From NCBI RefSeq assembly GCF_020731415.2, contig NZ_CP088273.1, positions 3,291,001 through 3,355,000 of the forward strand: a stretch of 64,000 bases of DNA. The letters run 5' to 3'. The notes below the pieces were generated by a model. That model did not search any database. It had not been told where the DNA came from and was given only the letters and a program-made list of their open reading frames with translations. Made by a program: the position numbers and the translations under genes. The DNA is from Phyllobacterium sp. T1293 (GTDB lineage: Bacteria > Pseudomonadota > Alphaproteobacteria > Rhizobiales > Rhizobiaceae). How positions within the stretch are numbered: position 1 is the first letter of the stretch; each line of letters begins with the position of its first letter. Shown piece by piece: positions 1 through 9,716 of this stretch.

Positions 1-92
1 TGGATGCGATTGCCAAGGAAAAGCAGCTGAGCGACGATATCAAGGGCAAGCTTAAAGCTGCCGTTGATGCCTTTGCCAAGTCTTTCGCTTAA
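1..92 (+). CDS. atpA: ATP synthase F1 subunit alpha, C-terminal end (partial)
   Basis: The frame that opens at base 3 encodes the last 29 residues of a protein ending KSFA and stops at TAA 90-92. The Lys/Asp/Ala-rich helix with a DDIKGKLK-like stretch matches the C-terminus of alphaproteobacterial F1 alpha. The position directly upstream of atpG fits the usual order atpH-A-G-D-C. Only the tail is present, so nothing can be said about its nucleotide site. The 20-base gap to atpG indicates one transcript. Confidence 0.85.
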   Translation, partial: DAIAKEKQLSDDIKGKLKAAVDAFAKSFA

Positions 93-112
93 ACCACTGA
101 CGGGATGAACGG

Positions 113-991
113 ATGCCTTCGTTAAAGGATCTGAGAAACCGGATCGCCTCGGTCAAGGCGACGCAGAAAATCACCAAGGCGATGCAAATGGTCGCCGCGG
201 CGAAGCTGCGTCGTGCGCAGGAAGCTGCGGAAGCCGCGCGTCCCTATTCACAGCGCATGGCCGCAGTTCTGGCTAACATCGCCGCCAATGTTGATGGTGA
301 CGATGCGCCTATTCTGATGAGCGGAACCGGTAAGGATGATGTGCATTTGCTCATCGTCTGCACGTCGGAGCGCGGTCTTTGCGGCGGTTTCAACTCGCAG
401 ATCGTTCGTCTGGCCCGTGAACATGCGCGCCGCCTTCTCGCCGATGGCAAGACGGTCAAGATCATCACTGTTGGCAAGAAGGGTGCAGATATCCTGCGCC
501 GCGATCTTGGCAAGCAGATAATCGAGCATGTTGATCTGCGTGAAGTAAAGCAGGTTGGTTTTGTCAACGCCGATCAGATCGGCCACAAGATCATCGCGCT
601 TTACAATGAAGGTGCATTCGACGTCGCCACTTTGTTCTATTCGGAATTCAAGTCGGTGATTTCGCAGATTCCAACTGCACAGCAGCTGATCCCGGCCAGC
701 GCCATTGGCGATGCCGAACCGGAAACAGCAGGTGATGCGGTTTATGAATATGAGCCAGATCCGGCCGCCATTCTCGGCGATCTGATCCCGCGTAATATTT
801 CCGTCCAGGTTTTCCGCGCTCTCCTTGAAAACGCGGCATCGGAACAGGGTGCGCGCATGTCCGCCATGGACAACGCAACCCGCAATGCCGGTGACATGAT
901 CAACAAGTTGACAATGTCGTACAACCGTCAGCGTCAGGCTCAGATCACCAAAGAACTGATTGAAATCATTTCGGGCGCGGAAGCGCTCTAA
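113..991 (+). CDS. atpG: ATP synthase F1 subunit gamma
   Basis: This is the central rotor shaft of F1 and couples proton flow through F0 to ATP synthesis at the alpha/beta interfaces. The 292-residue length is normal for the family. The N-terminal helix starts [20 protein letters not shown], the classic gamma signature. A central Rossmann-like region contains the conserved [10 protein letters not shown] motif near residue 85. The C-terminal helix carries [15 protein letters not shown] and ends in an [16 protein letters not shown] terminus. It lies 20 bases after atpA and 18 before atpD, so it is an operon member. The product is a peripheral protein on the cytoplasmic face of the membrane. Confidence 0.97.
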   Translation: MPSLKDLRNRIASVKATQKITKAMQMVAAAKLRRAQEAAEAARPYSQRMAAVLANIAANVDGDDAPILMSGTGKDDVHLLIVCTSERGLCGGFNSQIVRLAREHARRLLADGKTVKIITVGKKGADILRRDLGKQIIEHVDLREVKQVGFVNADQIGHKIIALYNEGAFDVATLFYSEFKSVISQIPTAQQLIPASAIGDAEPETAGDAVYEYEPDPAAILGDLIPRNISVQVFRALLENAASEQGARMSAMDNATRNAGDMINKLTMSYNRQRQAQITKELIEIISGAEAL

Positions 992-1003
992 TCGCGAAGG
1001 TAA

Positions 1004-2626
<1,623 letters not shown>

Positions 2627-2639
2627 TCTGGAATATAAT

Positions 2640-2663
2640 GGCGGGCTTCGGCCCGCCCTTTCT
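2640..2663 (+). terminator. Terminator-like hairpin between atpD and atpC
   Basis: GGCGGGC (2640-2646) pairs perfectly with GCCCGCC (2651-2657) around a stable TTCG tetraloop, followed by CTTTCTT. It lies in the 91-base atpD-atpC gap. The U tract is short and interrupted, so it may act as a partial attenuator that lowers atpC expression, or as an mRNA-stabilising 3' end, rather than a full terminator. Confidence 0.6.
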
Positions 2664-2717
2664 TGTCAAGGCCATCCCTTCTATCAGGTCAATGACCGCA
2701 GGAATTGAGTGAATATC

Positions 2718-3125
2718 ATGGCAGAAGCCTTCCATTTTGAACTTGTGTCACCCGAACGTCTGCTCCTCTCGGAACAAGTCACCGAAGTTGTGGTTCCGGG
2801 TACGGAAGGCTATATGACAGTGATGGCTCACCATGCGCCGCTGATGGCGACTGTGAAGCCGGGCGTTGTTACGGTGAAGCTGGCTGACGGCAAGCCCGAC
2901 AGCTATGTTGTGTTCGGTGGTTTTGTTGATGTGACGCCCGATGGCTGCACGCTCCTCGCGGAATCGGCGGTACACGTCACTGATATAAAGGCTGATGAAC
3001 TTCAGAACCGTATCAAAGACGCCCGCGAAGATTTCGAAGATGCGACAACGCGTGAACAGCGCGCAAAAGCAGAGGATCTTCTTGGTCAGTTGACGACCTT
3101 GCAGGAAGCCATCAAGACTGCTTGA
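2718..3125 (+). CDS. atpC: ATP synthase F1 subunit epsilon
   Basis: This is the epsilon subunit of the F1 central stalk, which links gamma to the c-ring and can inhibit ATP hydrolysis. The 135-residue product begins MAEAFHFELVSPERLLL, typical of the alphaproteobacterial family. The N-terminal beta-sandwich carries VPGTEGYMTVMAHHAPLM, and two C-terminal helices follow (residues about 90-135). A GTG nine bases upstream is in frame, but the ATG at 2718 matches the family N-terminus. It is the last gene of the atp operon and a terminator follows it. Confidence 0.95.
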   Translation: MAEAFHFELVSPERLLLSEQVTEVVVPGTEGYMTVMAHHAPLMATVKPGVVTVKLADGKPDSYVVFGGFVDVTPDGCTLLAESAVHVTDIKADELQNRIKDAREDFEDATTREQRAKAEDLLGQLTTLQEAIKTA

Positions 3126-3152
3126 TTGATCATATGCAATCGACAATGATTG

Positions 3153-3179
3153 AAAGCGGGCCTTGGGTCCGCTTTTTTG
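3153..3179 (+). terminator. Rho-independent terminator of the atp operon
   Basis: AAAGCGG (3153-3159) pairs with CCGCTTT (3169-3175) and a run of T follows (TTTTTTG). It starts about 28 bases after the atpC stop codon. Confidence 0.8.
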
Positions 3180-3194
3180 TTGTGAGGGTCTTCT

Positions 3195-4145
3195 ATGTCA
3201 TTATCGACGCCGCGCGGTCCAGTTTCCACTTTTCTCATATCAATCTTGGGAGATCCGGTCGCTGGTTTGTTGTGGATTGGTCGAGGCCGGTTAGCTGTTC
3301 TCGCTGCGATCATATTATATGGCGCTGTAATTGCCGTTTGCTATGTGGGTATCCCGCCGTTTTCTCTTAAAGGGCTGCCAAGCCCGATCTTTCTGAATAT
3401 TATAGTAAAAGTGGCGCTGGCAGTCGGTATTTGTATTCTTGCAATCAAATCCATCCCAAAATGGTATTCAAGAGGCTATAGCCTGATGCCGGTGTATATT
3501 GTTTGTTCGCTGCTTGTGGCGTTTGTGGTTCGCAGTTTCATTTTGCAGCCGTTTGATATTCCCAGTAGCAACATGGCGCCTACATTGGTTGTCGGCGATC
3601 ATTTCCTAGCTTCAAAATCAGCCTATGGGTATAGCCAGTACAGCGTTCCGTTGGAGCTATTACCGATAGAGAGAAGCGTTCTCTCAAAAGCTCCGGAGCG
3701 CGGTGATATCGTGGTATTCCGCACGAACGATGTTGATTATATTGCGCGGGTTATCGGTTTGCCGGGAGAAACGGTTCAGATGGTTGACGGTGTTCTCCAC
3801 ATCAATGGAACGCCGGTTAAACTCGAAAAAATGGGTACCTATCCTTACGGCGAAGGCGGAACTAAGCGGCCGGTTCCCCTGGAGCGCGAGACCTTGCCGA
3901 ATGGAATATCTTACGCAATCCTGAACATGATGGATGGAGGTTTAGGCGACAATACGAAAGTCTATGATATTGCTGCAGGACATTACTTCGTGATGGGTGA
4001 TAACAGGGATAATTCAGCCGATAGCCGTTTTGGACTTGGACCGGTTCCATTTGAGAATATCTTCGCCAAAGCGGTGCGGATTTTCTGGAATTCGGAAGGC
4101 ATCAGTTATTCGGAACGGCAGTCCCTCGTTCCAGTGAAAGAATAA
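3195..4145 (+). CDS. Signal peptidase I-like membrane protein lacking the catalytic Ser/Lys dyad
   Basis: This is an S26 (LepB) family protein of 316 residues. Three hydrophobic segments (about 33-51, 67-85 and 98-114) precede a periplasmic-type domain with all family boxes: QPFDIPSSNMAPTL (119-131), GDIVVFR (170-176), DYIARVIGLPGE (181-192) and MGDNRDNSADSR (267-278). In active enzymes box B reads SGSM and the Ser before Met is the nucleophile; here that position is Asn126. In box D the general base Lys of YIKR is Ala184. Both dyad residues are therefore missing although the fold motifs are intact, so protease activity is not expected. The start ATG follows GAGGG. It sits alone between atpC and a convergent rppH. 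It may be a regulatory or scaffold pseudo-peptidase, or may have gained another role. Confidence 0.8.
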   Translation: MSLSTPRGPVSTFLISILGDPVAGLLWIGRGRLAVLAAIILYGAVIAVCYVGIPPFSLKGLPSPIFLNIIVKVALAVGICILAIKSIPKWYSRGYSLMPVYIVCSLLVAFVVRSFILQPFDIPSSNMAPTLVVGDHFLASKSAYGYSQYSVPLELLPIERSVLSKAPERGDIVVFRTNDVDYIARVIGLPGETVQMVDGVLHINGTPVKLEKMGTYPYGEGGTKRPVPLERETLPNGISYAILNMMDGGLGDNTKVYDIAAGHYFVMGDNRDNSADSRFGLGPVPFENIFAKAVRIFWNSEGISYSERQSLVPVKE

Positions 4146-4165
4146 GTAATTTCGAGTGACGATAA

Positions 4166-4190
4166 ATCTGGCTTTCAAGCCAGATGCTGG
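4166..4190. terminator. Short inverted repeat between convergent genes
   Basis: ATCTGGC (4166-4172) pairs with GCCAGAT (4179-4185). The hairpin overlaps the last codons of rppH on the minus strand and lies 20 bases past the stop of the plus-strand signal-peptidase-like gene. No strong T run follows on either strand, so terminator function is tentative. Confidence 0.35.
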
Positions 4191-4696
4191 AAAGCAGCCA
4201 CAACCTGCTCATAAACCCGGCGCTTGAACGGCACGATGAGATCAGGCAATTGCGCCATCGGTTTCCATGCCCATTCATCAAATTCAGCCGTGTGGCCGCC
4301 GGGTGGAGGATTGATTGCGATCTCGCTTTCGTCGCCAGTGAATTGGTAGGCAAACCATTTCTGCGTCTGGCCGCGATATTTGCCTTTCAGCGCGATTCCG
4401 ACGAGTTCGGGAGGCAAGTCATAATTGATCCAGTCTGGTGCTTCAGCGAGCAGGGAAACGGTTTTCATGCCGGTTTCCTCATAGAGTTCGCGCCGCGCCG
4501 CAATCTCGGCATCCTCGCCCTTGTCGATACCGCCCTGTGGCATCTGCCAAAGCTGGGTTGCGCCTTCCATCTCGTCATTGGGTATGACAATGCGATGTCC
4601 CGCCCAGACGAGCCTGTCTGCATTGAGGACCATAATCCCAACGCAAGGTCGGTAGGGGAGTGTCTCCGGGTCGACAGACCCATGTTTCTTGCTCAT
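4175..4696 (-). CDS. rppH: RNA pyrophosphohydrolase, Nudix family
   Basis: RppH removes pyrophosphate from the 5' triphosphate end of mRNA and so starts 5'-end-dependent decay; alphaproteobacterial forms are also known as IalA and hydrolyse dinucleoside polyphosphates. The 173-residue product has the Nudix box [22 protein letters not shown] at about residues 55-76 (G-x5-E-x7-REL-xEE-xG). The N-terminal [11 protein letters not shown] and the WAYQF/WAWKP-like aromatic segments also fit RppH. GGAG lies eight bases before the ATG. It is the last gene of the envC-ctpA-yibQ-rppH operon, 39 bases after the deacetylase gene. Confidence 0.92.
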   Translation of the reverse strand: MSKKHGSVDPETLPYRPCVGIMVLNADRLVWAGHRIVIPNDEMEGATQLWQMPQGGIDKGEDAEIAARRELYEETGMKTVSLLAEAPDWINYDLPPELVGIALKGKYRGQTQKWFAYQFTGDESEIAINPPPGGHTAEFDEWAWKPMAQLPDLIVPFKRRVYEQVVAAFQHLA

Positions 4697-4735
4697 GAGA
4701 TTACTCCACTGCGGGTGAGATGGTGATGATGGTGC

Positions 4736-5881
4736 CTAGCCCTTTTCAGGGTCCCGGACAAGGGCGGAAACCGGCACAATCTCGATACCGCGGGTCTTGG
4801 CTTCATTGGCCCAGGCAGCGACCGCGTCCACAGTTGCGTCGAAGGCTGAGCCTGTGCCTATGGCCGTACCCTTGGCGCGGGCAATGCGCTCCAGCTCGTC
4901 CAGTTTCTTGAGAATATTGCCCCGATCCTGCGAACCGTCGATCAGCACGTCGGCTGCCGCAAAAGGTGTTCCCTGCTGTGCTGCTATTGTATCGGCCTGG
5001 CTGCGGGCTGAACTGCCATCATCCAGATAAAGCAGACCGCGCTTCGCCACGTCCTGCATGACGGAGGTCATCGCCTTGGTATCAGCGGTAAAGCGGGCAC
5101 CCATATAATTCACAATGCCGGTGTAATTTGTAATACGGCCCATGGTCTTGTGCAAATTATCCAGCGTCTCGGCAGCAGGCGCATCGACTGTCAATGTGTT
5201 GCGACCGGGATTGACGCGTGGATAGTCAAATGGCTCCAGCGGGACTTGCATCAGCAGTTCGTGGCCGTTCTGGCGTGCTGTCTGCATCCAGCGGGTGAGG
5301 CTATTGCCTTCAGGCGCAAAGGCCAGCGTCACTTCTGCGGGCAGCACGCCGATAGCGCGCTGTGTGCCTGTTTGAGACATGCCAAGCCCGCCGATGACGA
5401 TGGCCACGCGTGCGCCACGCGCGCCAGACCAGGGCCGGGCATAGATATCAAGCGGCCTTCGACCATCGGGCGCGGTAATCGGCAAAAGGCCTTGGGCTGT
5501 TTCCTCAAGCAGATCGCGATCAGGAATATGCGCGGTCAATGGATTCTGCGACCGTCTCGCAGGATCGCCGACCACAATTATTTTCGGGCCGCCGGGACTT
5601 GTTGGTATATTTTCCGATCGTGTGGTGGCTGCCGGTGGTTTGGTGGCTGCGGACGCGATCTTTGGTTGTGGCGGTGTTGCCTCGGCGATCTCAGGTTTTT
5701 TCGGTTCCGAGGGTGGATTGCGAAAACCGTGATTGCTTGTGAGTGAAATCAGCAATGCCATCGCGCCTATGCCCAGTACGGCAGCGGAAGGCATCAGCCA
5801 GCGAGTGCCGATCTTACGACCTGATGTTTCTTTAGGCCGTTTGCTGTTTTGCCCCAGCGGCCTGTTGATATCGGAATTCAC
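4736..5881 (-). CDS. Divergent polysaccharide deacetylase family protein (YibQ/DUF610)
   Basis: The protein has 381 residues, with a cytoplasmic N-terminus, one membrane anchor (about 28-48), a Pro/Ala-rich linker (about 55-100) and a C-terminal domain from about 155 onward. The domain starts VAIVIGGLGMSQTGT and contains LAFAPEGNSL, HELLMQVPLEP and GLLYLDDGSS, all hallmarks of the YibQ divergent polysaccharide deacetylase family. The family lies with envC and ctpA-type genes in many proteobacteria, so a periplasmic cell-wall role is likely, but the substrate is unknown. The likely start is GTG with a weak ribosome site. It follows ctpA by 89 bases. Confidence 0.85.
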   Translation of the reverse strand: MNSDINRPLGQNSKRPKETSGRKIGTRWLMPSAAVLGIGAMALLISLTSNHGFRNPPSEPKKPEIAEATPPQPKIASAATKPPAATTRSENIPTSPGGPKIIVVGDPARRSQNPLTAHIPDRDLLEETAQGLLPITAPDGRRPLDIYARPWSGARGARVAIVIGGLGMSQTGTQRAIGVLPAEVTLAFAPEGNSLTRWMQTARQNGHELLMQVPLEPFDYPRVNPGRNTLTVDAPAAETLDNLHKTMGRITNYTGIVNYMGARFTADTKAMTSVMQDVAKRGLLYLDDGSSARSQADTIAAQQGTPFAAADVLIDGSQDRGNILKKLDELERIARAKGTAIGTGSAFDATVDAVAAWANEAKTRGIEIVPVSALVRDPEKG

Positions 5882-5970
5882 GCGCTTTGGCCGATGACGG
5901 AGGGAGAAAGAGAGGAAATATCATTGCTGAAAAAAGGGGGCCAGACAAAGTGTCCGGCCCCGTTCTCATA

Positions 5971-7296
5971 TTAGTTTGGCACACCCTTTGTCGGGTCCGC
6001 CGGGAAAGCTGCATTGGCCTGTTCGCCGCGCAGAAGCTTCAGGGCTTCGATCAACTGCAGATCATCCTTTGGATCTTGCGGAACATAGGCAATGGAACCT
6101 GAACCTTCTGCATCTTCCTGAACGCCCTTGATATGGCCCTTCAGGCTGGACTCGCTCATTGGCTCTGCACGGCCCTTGAGATCATCGGGCAATGGCTGAT
6201 CGACAGCGATATCAGGGACAATACCCTTACCCTGAATAGATTTTCCAGCAGGCGTATAATAAAGCGCTGTCGTCAGGCGCAGCGCGCCATTTTCACCAAG
6301 CGGGATAATCGTCTGCACGGAACCCTTGCCGAACGAACGTGTGCCAAGCACCGTTGCACGGCGATGATCCTGCAACGCGCCAGCAACAATTTCCGAGGCG
6401 CTGGCTGAACCGCCGTTGATCATGACGATCAAAGGCTTGCCATTGGTCAAATCGCCGGGACGGGCATCGAAACGGGTGATGTCCTGCGGATCGCGGCCCC
6501 GGGTCGATACGACTTCACCCTTGTCGAGGAAGGCATCGGATACGGCGACCGCCTGATCCAGAAGGCCACCCGGATTAAGGCGCAGGTCCAGTACAAAGCC
6601 CTTGAGCTTGTCCTCAGGCACCTTGCTCTGAATATCCTTGATTGCCTTCTGCAGGTCTTCAAAGGTCTGTTCGGTGAAGGAGATGACGCGGACATAACCA
6701 ACATCGTTCTCGACGCGATACTTGACGGCCTTTACCTTCACGACGTCACGAACAATCGTCAGTTTGATCGGCTTGTCTGCGCCCTGACGGATAAGTGTCA
6801 GTTCAATAGGCGTGTTGACCTCGCCGCGCATCTTGTCGACCGCATCGGTCAGGTTCAGTCCACGAACATCGGTACCATCAATCTGGGAAATATAATCGCC
6901 AGCCAGAACACCTGCCTTGGATGCCGGTGTGTCTTCGATGGGTGAAATGACTTTCACGAGTTCATTTTCCATCGTGACTTCAATACCAAGACCGCCAAAT
7001 TCACCCTTGGTCTGAACGCGCATGTCCTGCGCCTGTTCAGCGTTCATGTAAGACGAATGGGGGTCGAGCGATGTCAGCATGCCATTGATGGCGCTTTCAA
7101 TCAGCTTCTTGTCATCCGGCGGAGTGACGTACTGATTGCGTACGCGCTCAAAGATGTCACCGAAGATCGACAGTTGCTTGTATGTGTCGTTGCCCGCAGC
7201 TTCTGCAGCGGTTGTGGGCAGCGAACCCTGCACAACGACCATTGCCGTGGCACCCAACAGGGCTCCGGCCAAGAGAAGCGTTAACCTACGTATCAT
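5971..7296 (-). CDS. ctpA: C-terminal processing peptidase, S41 family
   Basis: This is a periplasmic serine protease of the S41 (Prc/CtpA) family that degrades or trims envelope proteins, often peptidoglycan hydrolases. The 441-residue product has an N-terminal signal or anchor (about 1-25), a PDZ domain (about 85-170, with GGLGIEV and VLAGDYISQIDG) and the protease core. The nucleophile Ser lies in GGSASASEIVAGAL and the general base Lys in RSFGKGSVQT. The frame opens 43 codons earlier, but the ATG at 7296 is preceded by AAGGACCACAA and begins MIRRLTLLLAGALLG, so it is preferred. This ATG overlaps the end of envC by 11 bases, which suggests translational coupling and joint control of wall hydrolysis. 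Confidence 0.93.
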   Translation of the reverse strand: MIRRLTLLLAGALLGATAMVVVQGSLPTTAAEAAGNDTYKQLSIFGDIFERVRNQYVTPPDDKKLIESAINGMLTSLDPHSSYMNAEQAQDMRVQTKGEFGGLGIEVTMENELVKVISPIEDTPASKAGVLAGDYISQIDGTDVRGLNLTDAVDKMRGEVNTPIELTLIRQGADKPIKLTIVRDVVKVKAVKYRVENDVGYVRVISFTEQTFEDLQKAIKDIQSKVPEDKLKGFVLDLRLNPGGLLDQAVAVSDAFLDKGEVVSTRGRDPQDITRFDARPGDLTNGKPLIVMINGGSASASEIVAGALQDHRRATVLGTRSFGKGSVQTIIPLGENGALRLTTALYYTPAGKSIQGKGIVPDIAVDQPLPDDLKGRAEPMSESSLKGHIKGVQEDAEGSGSIAYVPQDPKDDLQLIEALKLLRGEQANAAFPADPTKGVPN

Positions 7297-8578
7297 TTGT
7301 GGTCCTTCCAGCGAGCCTATCCGCCCACCAGGGAGCGGGATTAACAGGTTTTGTATCTTTTCGGAACTCAATGTAAAGCATTGGCGCTCCATTTCCCATC
7401 TGAACGGTGCCGGTACTGGCGACAAGTTGCTCGTTCATCACACCAACAGGCTCTCCCGCCAAAACGAATTGATTCTGCGAGACATTGATTCTCTTCATAC
7501 CCGCCAACACGACATGATAGCCATTGCCGGCATCAAGGATCAAGAGTTGACCATAGGAACGGAATGCGCCGGCATAAAGGACGACAGCATCCGTAGGCGC
7601 CGTAATGGTTGCTCCGGCGGATGTTTCCAGCGTGTCGCCCTGCAAAATTCCGCCCAAGCCGTCGTCATCGCCAAAATGCCTGATAAGCTTGCCTGCGCCC
7701 GGCATGGAAAGGTGGCCCTTGAGTGAAGCAAAATTCACCTTGGCTGAAAGGCGCTCCTGATTGGAAGCAAAATTATCGGCACGCTCCTTGCTCGCCGCAA
7801 GTTTCTGCTCTTCCTTCTGGTTGGCAGCACTCGCAGCTTTGCGCGCCTCTTCCATATCCTGCTCCATCGAGGCGATGAGATCGCGTAGCGACGTCGCCTT
7901 CCTGGCCAATTCTTCCGCCCGTTGTTGTTCCGCCTTACGGGTCTCTTCCGAGGTTGTCTGCAGCTTCTGCTTTTCGGCAAGCAGCAAATCCAACCGTTTC
8001 TTTTCTTCCGCCTGTCCTGACATGGCGGCGGTCAACCGGGTCTGTTCGTCTGAAATCGATGTCTTGATCCGGGTCAATTCCTTAAGGTCTGCAATCAGCA
8101 CTTCGGTCTGTTCGCGCATTTCAGGAACGACAGCGCCAAGCAGGACAGCACTTCGGACGGAAGCAAGTGCATCATCAGGGCGCACGAGAATAGCGGGCGG
8201 GGGATTGAGCCCCATGCGCTGCAGGGCGGCAAGCACTTCGGCAAGAGCACCCCGGCGCTCTCTCAGGGATAATTTTATACCGTCTTCCTGCTCCCGCAGA
8301 TCGGTCAGCTTGTCGCCAATTCCGGCGATATCTTCAGTCAATTTCTTTTCGGTCTTGGCCGACTGGATAAGCGCGGCTGTTATGGTTGTCTGATCTTTTT
8401 TCAGATCAGCAATTTCCTTATCGAGCGAGGCGACACGTTCGGAAGATAGACTGATCTGTCCGGTGACTTCATCCAACTGTTTGACGGTTTCGGCACGTTT
8501 TGGATCGACTTGTTCCTGAGCCCTTGCAGGGTAAAAGCAGGCAAACATCAAAAGAAGGAGGCTGGCACGCACGCCCAT
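7286..8578 (-). CDS. envC: EnvC-like murein hydrolase activator (coiled coil plus degenerate M23/LytM domain)
   Basis: This is a predicted periplasmic activator of peptidoglycan amidases at the division site. A signal peptide (MGVRASLLLLMFACFYPARA) precedes a long coiled coil (about residues 25-290, rich in Lys, Glu and Gln heptads) and a C-terminal LytM domain (about 305-430). The metal-ligand motifs of active M23 peptidases (HxxxD and HxH) are absent: the regions read ILQGDTLET and YHVVLAGM. This is as expected for EnvC, which activates amidases and does not cleave itself. An earlier in-frame ATG at 8623 would add 15 residues. The internal Met is preferred because AGGGAAGG precedes it and a compact signal peptide follows. 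Confidence 0.85.
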   Translation of the reverse strand: MGVRASLLLLMFACFYPARAQEQVDPKRAETVKQLDEVTGQISLSSERVASLDKEIADLKKDQTTITAALIQSAKTEKKLTEDIAGIGDKLTDLREQEDGIKLSLRERRGALAEVLAALQRMGLNPPPAILVRPDDALASVRSAVLLGAVVPEMREQTEVLIADLKELTRIKTSISDEQTRLTAAMSGQAEEKKRLDLLLAEKQKLQTTSEETRKAEQQRAEELARKATSLRDLIASMEQDMEEARKAASAANQKEEQKLAASKERADNFASNQERLSAKVNFASLKGHLSMPGAGKLIRHFGDDDGLGGILQGDTLETSAGATITAPTDAVVLYAGAFRSYGQLLILDAGNGYHVVLAGMKRINVSQNQFVLAGEPVGVMNEQLVASTGTVQMGNGAPMLYIEFRKDTKPVNPAPWWADRLAGRTTNDT

Positions 8579-8996
8579 AGCCTTCCCTGAACCGATTGTT
8601 GCTTTTGAAACCAGAAAACGCATATGCGGACCGAAATAAATTATGATTAGAGCCCGACAATAGGAAGACTTCGATTAATGAACTATTAACCATAAGCCGT
8701 CCACGCCGGATATTCGCGTAATGCTATCACTTTAGTCTCGAATGGGATGGCGGAATTGCGGCATGAACTTCACTCTTGCGTGAAACTCAGCCAGTTTAGC
8801 CGACATCCAAGCACTGGCTTCCTCCATTCTGTGAACATTTGTTTTGCTTTCTCATTTTGAATGCTATGGGAACGGTTACAAAAGATATTTAATCTCCTGA
8901 CGCATTGCGGTGATGCAATGATTTTCATACCGGACCGGGCATAACCCGAATCTGATCGGAATGCGGCAGGCTCATCATGGTTTCTGGATTTTTGAA
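8579..8996. other. Intergenic region between envC and the GT2 gene
   Basis: This stretch separates two divergent genes and must hold both promoters. I see no clear hairpin, repeat, small gene with a good ribosome site, or recognisable operator in it. Confidence 0.5.
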
Positions 8997-9716
8997 ATGA
9001 CCGACCTGACAGTCGTAATCCCTGTCTACAATGAATCGGGAAATATCGGTGCGCTTGTCACTGAAATCAATCAGGCCCTTTCGGGTGTCGCAGCCTATGA
9101 AATACTGATTGTTGACGATGGGTCCGCCGATGGTTCAGCCGAGGAGGCTTTGAATGCGGGCCGTCATATCAGGGTTTTGCGGCATACGAAGCGGACGGGC
9201 AAATCCAGAGCGCTGGTGAGCGGATTTCAGGCAGCAAAAGGAAAATGGGTTGCGACGCTTGATGGCGATGGACAGAACAACCCGTCGGACCTTGCACAAC
9301 TTTGGGCACGCATTGAAAAATCTCAACCGGTGCTTTTTGCCGGTGTCAGGAAGCGGCGTAATGACGGCGTGGTAAAACTGCTGACATCGAAATCCGCAAA
9401 TTTCATACGCAAGCGCCTGCTCCGGGATAATTGCCGGGATGCGGGGTGTGGTTTCAAGGTTTTACCAGCCAATATCGCGAAGGGATTGCCCTATTTCGAC
9501 AATATGCATCGCTTCCTCCCGGCACTCTCAATTCGGGCGGGATTGCCTGTGATCGAGGTCGACGTGGAAGATCGCCCGCGTCTGGCCGGAGTGTCGAAAT
9601 ATGGCTTCTTTGATCGCGCTGCTGTGGCTTTTCTGGATACGGTCGGTGTCTTCTGGCTTATCCGTCGCTATTCTGATCCGGGAGTGGTGAATGAGATGAA
9701 TAGCGCTGAAAGCTGA
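8997..9716 (+). CDS. Glycosyltransferase family 2 (polyprenol-phosphate sugar transferase type)
   Basis: This is a cytoplasmic GT-A fold transferase of 239 residues related to dolichol- or undecaprenyl-phosphate mannosyl/glucosyl transferases. It starts MTDLTVVIPVYNESGNIG and has EILIVDDGSADGS with the nucleotide-binding Asp. The metal-binding motif is TLDGDGQNNP (about residue 93), and DAGCGFKVL and VSKYGFFDR follow in the usual places. An in-frame ATG 12 codons upstream lacks support because family members begin near TVVIPVYNE. It lacks the C-terminal membrane helices of ArnC-like proteins. The convergent GT39 gene overlaps its 3' end. The GT2 enzyme may make the lipid-linked sugar that the GT39 protein uses (inference). 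Confidence 0.88.
   Translation: MTDLTVVIPVYNESGNIGALVTEINQALSGVAAYEILIVDDGSADGSAEEALNAGRHIRVLRHTKRTGKSRALVSGFQAAKGKWVATLDGDGQNNPSDLAQLWARIEKSQPVLFAGVRKRRNDGVVKLLTSKSANFIRKRLLRDNCRDAGCGFKVLPANIAKGLPYFDNMHRFLPALSIRAGLPVIEVDVEDRPRLAGVSKYGFFDRAAVAFLDTVGVFWLIRRYSDPGVVNEMNSAES

Noticed and set aside
2772..2795. GGAAC-N16-GGTT inside atpC as EcfG promoter
   Set aside because: It lies in coding sequence, has a mismatch, and no gene starts just behind it.
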